NCBI GenBank assembly: GCA_025345505.1
Contig: JANVCC010000022.1
Coordinates: forward strand, 26,888,375-26,952,374
Origin: Todiramphus chloris collaris
Lineage: Eukaryota; Chordata; Aves; Coraciiformes; Alcedinidae
Direction of reading: 5' to 3'
Length of the DNA stretch: 64,000 nt
Shown: positions 51,804-64,000 of the stretch, piece after piece
Layout of the letters: the number at the start of each line of letters is the position of its first letter
How positions within the stretch are numbered: position 1 is the first letter of the stretch
Notes under the pieces: generated by a model
Told to the model about the DNA's origin: nothing
The model's database searches: none
What the model saw: only the letters and a program-made list of their open reading frames with translations
Made by a program: the position numbers and the translations under genes

Positions 51804-54800
51804 GTGCCGCCCGCTGGCCGCTCGCAGCATTGCCAGCTGACGGGGCTCCGAACACAGCATCCTTCCTGTTCCCCCCGCTTCCCCTTCCTTCCTGCTCTCA
51901 CTCTGGGGAAATGTGTGGAACTGGCAGCCCTGAAGGTTCACCCGCGCAAAGGGCCTCTGCTCAGGAGCAGGCCAGGTACCACAGAGATCCTGGGAGAACA
52001 CAACAAGCCCAAGAGTTCTGCAGGCACAGCTCATGCAGGGATGCAGGTAGGACCATACAGCCCAGATAATAAATAAATAAATAGTCTCATATCCCTATCT
52101 TCTCTTCCTAATTCCACCCTGTCCAGCTTCCACCCTCTGTAAATATTAAACCCAAGGGCAATTCATAATCTTCTCAGCAGGAAGAGAAGTCATCTTAGAG
52201 AAGATCCCTGGGCTCTGGGATATCAATGTAACAAAACATCCTCTGCACCTGTTAATGAATGGCTACTTCCTAGTAGTTGAGTGGGCTTTACTTAGAAACC
52301 TGTTCTTTAATTATAACCTCTGTATTAATGAAGGAATCACAGAGGTGTCCCGAGTCATCTCAGCAACCAGAACTGGGAAGGGAAAGGGACATGGAAGTGT
52401 GACCCAAGCACACTGAGGCAAGAGTAAAAGGCAATAATGCAGGACACCATCCTGCTTACAGAGGCAGAGCAAGCTGGTAACAGCTCCACACAGCAGCTGT
52501 CACAGCCAGCTACAAGCCTTTCAGACAACGGGTACATCCAAACTTGTCAGGAGCACGCTCACCAGCTTGCCACTTGGTCTGGTTTTAGCAGCTCAAGAAC
52601 TCCCAAAGAGAGAAGGACATGTCTAACCAGGGGACATCCACAGCTGTTCCAAGGACTGAGCAGTAGCCTCTGGCAGATCACTGGGGCACAGCAGTGACTT
52701 ACCTGTGGCAGATGAGCCGCATCCATAGCCCTTGTATCAGTGCTGTGCAAATATCACACTGTGAAGTTTTGCTCTAGTAGAAACACCTCACGCAGGTGGT
52801 GCTGAAGTTTTGGACTTCTTTTGCAGCTTCACTGAAAACACCATTTCCCTCACCCATCCTCAAGCCCACCACCCCAGAAGCTGAGTCCATTTCCAAGCTG
52901 TCAGGCCTCCCCTGCCTCAACTGGCTACATGGACCTCCACAGAACAACCCAAGCCCCTCAGAGTCCCTTATATAGGCAGAGCTATACGTCCACAGCACCA
53001 GAGGAACCTCCCCCCCAAGCACATCCTTCCTTCTTGCTCAGGTTTCCCTAAAGGATGGCTGTTACCTGCAACGCAGCTCCTGGACCACAGCACTTCAGAG
53101 ACCTACCCATGAAGGCAAGCCAAAGTTGGGGCATCACCACTTAAACTCACTGCTGTAGGTCAGCAGCTGGTTTTCAGGCAGCAGGTATCTCCTCACAGAG
53201 AGCATAAGCCATACTCACATACTGTTCACCCTATCTTCAGGGGGAGCTGCAGCCAGCAGGAGAAAAGCTGGCTCCTTGAGCTGTCCCAGCTATTCACACA
53301 CCAGTACTCCAGGCATTCCCAAGGAAGCAGAAGCATCTCAGCTGGAGTTCAAGAAAGCCTGGAAATGGCATCCCAAAGAAGCTGGTTAGCACAAACCAGG
53401 ACCAAAAACAGCAGTGCCCAGGACTAAGCTGGGAAGTCTGATGAGCACCTAGAGAAGGCTGCTGGGGGCAGGTCATGTGAGAAAAGTAGCAGCAAAAATT
53501 AGACAGAGTTAAGCTACAAGTTTCTTGATCCCATAGGTTTCATTTGTAACCCAGCTACAAGAGAAGATGTATGTGCAGAAGGCAATGGTGGTGTTCATCT
53601 ACACATACAAAATGAGACACTGCTACTAAGGAGTCACCTATTTCCACCTCCACTTCAGGCCCATCACACAACTCTTCCACCTGCACTACAAGCAGAACAA
53701 GGGGTGTCAATGGAGAAATGTGCAATGGTGTCTCTCAGAAAGCAGATTGTCCCCGAGTCCAGGTAATGACCCGCATCACTTTTGGAAGATGACATGAAGG
53801 ATACCCAGGTTGGTATGAATGACACCAGATACCCAAATGCATGGATTCATTTTAGTAAATGGAATTTTAGCACCATGAATTAAAAAAGTTTAGGGAACAC
53901 ATTCAGACATCCCTGGCAAACTTCTGAGCTGCACTTTCAGCAGTTTGAGAGAAGGTTCCTGCTTAGTTCCAGTTCTCAATCCACCTTTCAAAGGTATCGG
54001 GCTCATTAATGACATTACTGCTGCAGCTCATTGCCACCCAAATCTATTTAAAGCTTAAGCTGGAGCAAGAGCAACCACCATGCTACCCACTTACCATTTC
54101 CTCCAGCAGCTGTCAACACTATTACCAAGACTCTCATGTTTTCTGACCTGTGCTGTTCAGGATGAGAGGAGCTGCAGTCGCTCAAAAAACTCAGACAAAA
54201 AACCTCATCTCAAACCAAATCAACTCACCTGGCAGACCATAAAAAATGTTCCAGCATCTTGAGTCTAAAGGGATGATTTGGAAGCAATTATTAACTCCAA
54301 TAGCACGTTTTCCCTTTAAGACTGAACATCCCAGGAGCTGTCTGAACGTGAAAATTTATTGTTGCAGCTCAGCATGGACAAAGCAACTGGAACATACAGA
54401 CCCAGGAGACTGCTTCAGACCTAGGAAGAGCAAGCCCATACAGACCACTTGGGAGGACTAACCTCAAGATCTGCAGACAAGAGAGCATGCTACAGGTTTT
54501 AGGGAGGAACTGTCTGTAGCTGGCAGTGGAAGATCAGCAGCACCAGCCAGGAAGAGGATGATGGCTGCTTTTACCATCTCAATCTCTGCCCCCAGCCAGT
54601 CATGATGCTTTATCTCCTTGTTTTGCCCCACTCTCCTGATCTCTCCACAGAGGCAAATGGGAAGAGGCAGAGTGGTGTTTTCCATATTCTCTCCTCCCCC
54701 CCCCCCACATTTGTCCATTCCTCCACTCAGGGAGCTCCATGCTATTCCTCAAAACACAGACATGAAGGACATATCAAGATAAGACTAGCTTCTTCAAACT

Positions 54801-55010
54801 ACTTAAGCTTTCCTTAGATTCACCTCAGTGCATTCAGCAACAAAGTACACAATTAACTGGCAAGGAGAAGTGGTTTTTAATGGCTTCAGCAGTAACAAGA
54901 GCCACTCAGCTACTGGATAGCACTACTACTGTCTCCACAGTTATACCTATGAACACAGTACAGCAAGACAGACACGGCTTTTTGCAGAAAGATGAACACA
55001 ATTCCACTCC
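51804..55010. other. Non-coding DNA downstream of RPL37A
   Basis: I see no supported gene, RNA or recognisable transposon in this stretch. It contains short C-runs and a short TAAA run (around 52066-52082). Open frames are short and unrelated to families I know. Confidence 0.55.
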
Positions 55011-55021
55011 ATTATCGCCTT

Positions 55022-55027
55022 TTTATT
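55022..55027 (-). terminator. RPL37A poly(A) signal
   Basis: A minus-strand AATAAA about 67 nt beyond the RPL37A stop codon. It gives a short 3' UTR of roughly 80-95 nt, as expected for a ribosomal protein mRNA. Cleavage is inferred at about 55000-55012. Confidence 0.85.
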
Positions 55028-55093
55028 GTTAAAAGGACAGATCTTGACAGTGGGAAATAAAGGATGTTTTATAAAGAGAACAGGAAGTAGCTT

Positions 55094-59080
<3,987 letters not shown>

Positions 59081-59200
59081 TACCTGGAGAAACCATCCCT
59101 GGGTGACAGGCCCATACCCACCCCAGCTGCCTCAACCCATGACAGCCCTCTTCCTCATTTGCAGCCTGCTTAATTAATAGGGAATTAACAACTAGAGTAT

Positions 59201-59600
59201 ACAGAATCATGGAATGGGAGGGATTGGAAGGCACCTCGAAAGATCATCTAGTGCAACCCCCCTGCGAGAGCAGGATCACCTAGATTAGGTCACTCAGGAA
59301 CACATCCAGGGGGGTTTTGAATGGCTCCAGAGGAGACTCCACAACCTTCCTGGGCAGCCTGTTCCAGTGTTCTGTCACCCTCGCTGTGAAAAAGTTTCTC
59401 CTTACGTTTATAAGGAACCTCCCATGTTTCAGCTTGCACCCATTGTCCCCTGTCCTCTCATTGGACATCAATGAGAAGAGCCTGCCAGGATGCTGGCCTT
59501 TCCCTGTCAGGGGTCTGTACTTTGAGATGGTCATGGACAGACACCACATCCCCTATTGGCTCTTGCTTTGAGGGTTTGAACACTTGCATTTTTGATTCAC
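59201..59600 (-). mobile_element. CR1 LINE fragment (minus orientation)
   Basis: A 3' portion of a chicken-repeat-1 (CR1) retroposon, read as the complement. It starts with the tail complement AGAATCATGGAAT, followed by text typical of CR1 (GGCAGCCTGTTCCAGTG and GTGAAAAAGTTTCTCCTTAC). Non-LTR elements of this family are 5'-truncated and have no target-site poly(A). Identity fades beyond about 59550, so the distal border is approximate. The element lies between RPL37A and SMARCAL1. Confidence 0.9.
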
Positions 59601-59867
59601 TGTGTTGGGTCAGGCTCACTGTTCCCCAGCCAACCCTACAAGTCCTCCTGTCGGAGCAGCTCCTCACAGGAGAGCTCCTCCCTGTTCCAGATGAGGGCTC
59701 AGCAAGGCTTTAGGCAAGGGTATTTATCAAATGAGATTTTTGACTCAACAGAGGGAGAGATACGTCCTAGGAATGCATTTGCCCTTTTCAGCTTCTCATC
59801 ATAAGGATGACTCACAGACTACATCTTAGTGGGATGATGAGGTGGTTTTTTTGTATAGTGGTTTTTT

Positions 59868-59935
59868 GGGTTGGCAGTTGGATGCAGTGATCTGAGAGGT
59901 CTTTTCCAACCATGACAATTCCATGATTGTGTGTA
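59868..59935 (+). mobile_element. Short CR1 3'-end fragment
   Basis: A tiny plus-strand CR1 tail: GATCTGAGAGGTCTTTTCC, then CAACCATGACAATTCCATGATT. It resembles the CR1 3' terminus, with a mutated terminal repeat. Divergence suggests an old insertion. Confidence 0.7.
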
Positions 59936-62900
59936 CTAAAAGGAGAATAACAAAAGTTCCTTGGGCTGCTTTGTGACTATTTGGTTAAAAAAAAAAAATA
60001 AACAAAAAAAAAATAGCAGTAAGAAAATGTCAGCCTACTGTCAGAGGACCTACTGCTGTTCTCCAGTCTGTACCTACAGAGTTATAGTTCGCTGTGACAG
60101 CAGAGCACGTGGCCATATCTGTCACCTATCCATTTGAGACAGCTCTGCTAAAACCCACCTCCCCCCCCCTCAGGTAACAGCCATCCCTGGCACTGCCAAA
60201 ATAAACGTGCAACTAGAAGATGGATGGGCACAGGCCAGCACAGCTCCAGAAGCCTTGCCCATTCACCAGCTTGGAACTTTTCTGTATGCCTGAGGCTGGC
60301 CAGCTTCATGTGCTGAAGACATAGTTCAAACTTCTCTGATTACTTTTTAGCTGTTGTTCCTGGTCTGGCATCCTTCCTGAAAACACACCTTTCTCTAACA
60401 TGGGATCCAGTAAGATGGGTCCTTCCCTTTACGAGATTTTATATAATGCCAGAAAGTTACAGCTATGAGATCTTCGATGGGCAGCCGTACACGGCCCCAA
60501 GAGCACTGTGTGCTCCTGAGCCTGCCTGGGGGTCTCTTTGGTGAGCTGTAAACTACCCTATGCAAATTCTCATCAGTAAGCCTTGGAGCTCCTGCCCGAG
60601 CCTGCTGTCAGTTTCCCATTAATAGGATAAGGAGGTGGATGACAGACTAATGGTGTAACTGGGCTAAGGCCTGCACAGTCTTACCCATCCCTTGCTGTAA
60701 TGGCTAATAGCACTTTCCTACAAGATTCTTCTCTTTTTCCTCTCCTAAGGATAAAGTGAACTCAAGTGTACTTGAAGAGCCTTTGTAACTCCGCAGCAAA
60801 CCAGCTGAGATTTTATTGGTCCTGACAACAAGTGAGCACATCTAGTATTCCTCTAACAGGGCCAGGATTTATCAACACAGGGACAAGATAAATTGAGTTT
60901 ATGAGAAGCTGAATGCTCCAAGGGTATTTTCAGCAGATTTCAGAAAATACTGTTTTGAAGTAGCTGTATCTTTACAAGAAGGAAGAGAATTACTACTAGA
61001 GAAGAAAACAATATGGGTATACAAAAAAATGCCTTCCCCATTTTTTTTTTTAGTGGGCAGACAGCAATATTTTTCATCCCTTACTCCAAACAACCCTCTC
61101 TGCAAGTAGAAAGATCACATGTCCTAGAAACATTAAATACTGTGTTCAAGAAGAAAGACATTTAACAGCATCAAAAAGTGTGCATTTATCTCCTGGCCAG
61201 CTGTTGGAGCAACAGAAACAATGTTCAGCTCTCGGTCTCAAACCCAGAGATGAAGCATTTCCTCCAGATGGCCAGTCATATTATCCTCAGTCCTACTCCA
61301 CTTAACACCCCAAAGCACCTTCTGCAGTCATGAATGAAAAGCCAGTCTTCACCCAGCACATTTCCATACACACCCTGTAGAGCATTTCCACGATGACACT
61401 TGCTGAAAATGGGATAATCAAACCCTTCGATGCAGGAAAAAACATCCCAGTTATTATCAGGTTGATGTTGTAGCACAAACGTTTTTCTCCTTGACCACGG
61501 AAAAGAGGTCTTTTTGTCAGTGTCTGGTATCTGCACACAGCCAAGCATGCTCCCTGCACAGTCTGTTACCTCCTGGCCTCCAGATGCTAAATGTAAGGTT
61601 TCAGCTTGCTTCTCCCTCACCCTTCTCTACAGATTACGGCTGTAAAACACAGCTAACTGATACCTCTGAAATCATATATTCTTCTGTATTCCCCAGTCAC
61701 ATTTGCTTAATGCTAGCCTATCTCCAAGTACCTTCTAGTACTAAGACTCAAAGCATGAAAGACATTAACTTGGTGTACCCTACACCACACTGGCAAAAAT
61801 AATTAAAGACAACTGCACAGAGATGCCTAAAAAGACCAGTTGTCTGGCTCTCCATTTGCCTTTACATCAAGCCCACACCAAAAATAGTCTCCAGAGTTTT
61901 GCAGAGGTATCACTGCCTGAAAAGGAATCAGGCCATTCCCAAGGGACAGCAGCTATGTCATAGGCTCCTGAATGGAACCAAAAAGTGGGCTTACTCAGGT
62001 GGCACTGAGGCTGGAAGTTAATGTCTCAGTTCATAGGGTTGAGAGCACGATAGACTATCACAAACTGAGAACAGGCATTTTAATCACTGCATCAAGCAAC
62101 AGTGCTGCTTTTGGCATTCTCAGTGTAACCTGCGCAGAGCTGTAATGGGAGTAAATAACAGATCCTAGAGTACCAGACTAAATGTGTCATGGAAGTAGCT
62201 GTTGATTCATCTATAAGCAAAGTATCATGGGAGTTTCCCTTGTGAAAGTTGAAGCGGTTTAGAAAACACAAAAGGAAGTGTCCCCCAAAAGACCTATCTT
62301 ACAGCCATTGTAAATATAAAAAGCCCCACACTGCATCTCGTATTTCTCAAGCTTAAGGTCCAAACAGGAAATGAAATTCTAAAATAGGAAAAGTACCAAA
62401 AGCTTGAGAACCATGACTTAAAACAGCTTTTTATTTAAAACAGCTCAGTCCAGAATCAGTTTCTTACAAAATAAGAGCAGAAGTCCACACATGCCCCTCT
62501 ATTCTCACCAATCGGTGGAAATTGGTCTCAAATCTTGACAAAAGCCATGCAGACTCCCGCTTCCTGAGCAGCCAGGCTTAACCCCTGTCAGTCAGCACAA
62601 GCTTCACCTTTCATATGCCATGGAGCAGGTACTAAGATTTAGCAGATGAAGCCAGAGATCAGTGTGCTCATGCAGATGTGGGCCTAACAGTCCACACACA
62701 CCTCGTGGCAGACAGTTATACTACTTAGTTTCAAGGTACTGACTGCTCCACAAAGACAAAATCCTGCATCTCCCCTCCCTTCCCCCACCTCTGCAATACA
62801 TCAAGATCTGTCTGAATCTTTTCTCCTTGCTGCCAAAGTGAGCATCAGAGAGCCAGTTTGTGAGCGTCCCAAATAAGGGCCAAATTTTGCTAGTGAACTG

Positions 62901-63210
62901 ACTCCTATAAAATACAGACAAAAAAAAAATCTTGCAGACAGAAAGCTGATCGTTATAAGCACTCTGTAGCTCCTGTTAGTTTTCACACCAGTTGTTCCTT
63001 GTGGACAGACAGCTACTATCTGCTTTTTAAAGAAAACAACCTCAGAAGCTGATGTGCTGAAACAAAGCAACATGCTACTTGCCCGTGGCCATTCAGTCAT
63101 CAGCAAAACCAGGACTGCAAAATATGCAGGCTACCAGGTGCTCACTGCTCTTCTGTCACACTGCCAGATTGCTTTCACATCCTCTGGGATGAAACGCACT
63201 AGAGAGAGAG
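59936..63210. other. Intergenic DNA between SMARCAL1 and RPL37A
   Basis: There is no recognisable gene. The stretch has A-rich runs at about 59985-60015. One minus-strand open frame of 114 codons (61620-61276) overlaps a second open frame and matches nothing I know. AATAAA motifs near 62430 might serve longer SMARCAL1 transcripts. The remainder is unremarkable AT-leaning sequence. Confidence 0.6.
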
Positions 63211-63227
63211 AGAAAACTTGAAGTCTT

Positions 63228-63279
63228 TTATTTCTGAAAACTCAAAAAATAAAACTTGATTGCTTTTTTTTTTTTTATT
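63228..63279 (-). terminator. SMARCAL1 candidate poly(A) signals
   Basis: On the minus strand, two AATAAA hexamers follow the SMARCAL1 stop codon. They lie at 63279-63274 (within an A-run, about 40 nt after the stop) and at 63233-63228 (about 85 nt after the stop). A U/GU-rich stretch follows near 63190-63215, which suits cleavage near 63210. This would give a very short 3' UTR. A further AATAAA at 62435-62430 could serve a longer UTR. No transcript data are available to choose between them. Confidence 0.5.
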
Positions 63280-63318
63280 AACAAAAACGTCTCATAGCCA
63301 CCATCTCTTTTTCTTTCA

Positions 63319-64000
63319 TCATTGCAGTATAAAGAACTCCTCGATACGCCGCTTTTTGGAGGGACTCGCTGAGCACATCTCTCGTTCTGTATCTTGCGAG
63401 GCACTGCCAGAGTCAAACTCAGAGCAAGCATCAGCTGCTTCCAAAAGCAAAACATCATCAGTGTCATCTCTGCTTTCAGAGAAGGTCCTCTGGAAAAGGT
63501 CGTAGATGGTCTTCTGTTTTGGATCTGTCTGAGAAATTTGAACAGAAAGAATCTGCACACACATTGTCATACAAAAATGAAATGAGCAACAATCAGCGCA
63601 CACACGTATACATCATATTATATATATCATACATACATATATAGATACACATCTATCTCAGAGACATATATACACTATGGATGCTATCATGTCTCCTCAC
63701 ATGCAGTATGTTTGGGACCTCTTTGTGGAGAGTCCAAGTCAAGGCATGAATCCTGAGAGAAGCTGGAGAATCTGGTCAGTGGCATTAAAGGCAGGTGTAT
63801 GGTCAGCCTGCCAATCACCTGCCAACCTAGATGTACACAAGCCAGAGCACATTCAGCCTCTCTCCGTCCCCAAAGGGACAGACTCTTTCAGGTCAATTAC
63901 CTTAGGGCAGTAATTAGTGGATTCAGCTGTTTCGGAGAAATTGGTTTCTGAAAGACCAGCTTCCCCTAGCACTCTGATTTTCTCTTGAATCATTGGCCTA
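63319..64000 (-). CDS. SMARCAL1: SMARCAL1, last two coding exons (3' end of gene, partial)
   Basis: SMARCAL1 is a nuclear SNF2-family ATP-dependent annealing helicase. It is recruited by RPA to stalled replication forks, where it reanneals and remodels DNA. Two coding exons are visible. The penultimate exon runs from the window edge (64000) to 63901 and encodes 33 residues containing GLSETNFSE. It ends with donor AAG|GTAATT. The final exon, 63528-63319, follows a polypyrimidine tract and CAG acceptor, is joined in phase 0, and encodes 69 residues plus TGA. It contains [21 protein letters not shown] and [12 protein letters not shown]. These blocks correspond, from memory, to the human C-terminus after the helicase domain. 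The helicase and RPA-binding parts lie beyond the right edge. The intron between the exons is 372 bp. The tail after KKRR looks about eight residues shorter than in human. Identification is strong; the exact residue count relative to other birds was not checked. Confidence 0.95.
63600..63672. repeat. TA/CATA-rich simple repeat in the last SMARCAL1 intron
   Basis: An imperfect run of TATA, CATA and GATA words within the 372-bp intron between the two visible SMARCAL1 exons. It is low-complexity sequence and probably length-variable between individuals. Confidence 0.7.

Noticed and set aside
51590..52069. Gln/Pro/Ser-rich protein frame over the minisatellite
   Set aside because: Triplet-multiple repeat units keep every frame open. 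The frame also crosses an N gap and has no homologous flanking coding sequence.

Overview
This is a nuclear genomic window from a vertebrate, almost certainly a bird. The genes have spliceosomal introns. Several interspersed repeats are recognisable as avian CR1 retroposons, ending in the typical ATTCTATGA-like tail. One block matches, from memory, a long terminal repeat (LTR) of an ERVL-like family common in bird genomes. Nothing prokaryotic is present. Only the right-hand tenth is clearly genic; the rest is intergenic or intronic DNA.

Right end (55.0-64.0 kb, all on the minus strand). The last two coding exons of SMARCAL1 (annealing helicase) enter from the right edge and stop at 63319. About 5 kb further along lies a complete four-exon RPL37A gene (ribosomal protein eL43). 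Its promoter sits in a CpG island at about 57.8-59.1 kb and its poly(A) signal is at 55022-55027. The order SMARCAL1 > RPL37A, same strand, is the order on human 2q35. That synteny predicts IGFBP2 next, toward lower coordinates and on the minus strand.

Middle and left (1-55 kb). I recognise no protein-coding exon here. A GC-rich island interrupted by a 400-base assembly gap (21124-21523) is the best candidate for a missing promoter or first exon. IGFBP2 exon 1 is the synteny-based guess, with its remaining exons to the left of the window, but no IGFBP coding sequence is visible. The remainder holds CR1 fragments (29.5, 33.2, 36.9, 41.5, 59.2 and 59.9 kb), the LTR-like block (44.8-45.96 kb), a diverged 105-bp direct repeat about 1 kb apart (43.6 and 44.6 kb), a CAG-rich minisatellite with a 10-base gap (51.6 kb), minor tandem repeats, and repeat-free stretches that read like candidate regulatory elements.

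Functionally, RPL37A is a constitutive ribosome component and SMARCAL1 a replication-fork repair enzyme. They are neighbours by conserved synteny and are not known to share a pathway. I found no evidence of a novel gene system. The most useful leads are the gap-interrupted CpG island, the unexplained direct repeat, and the SMARCAL1 C-terminus.
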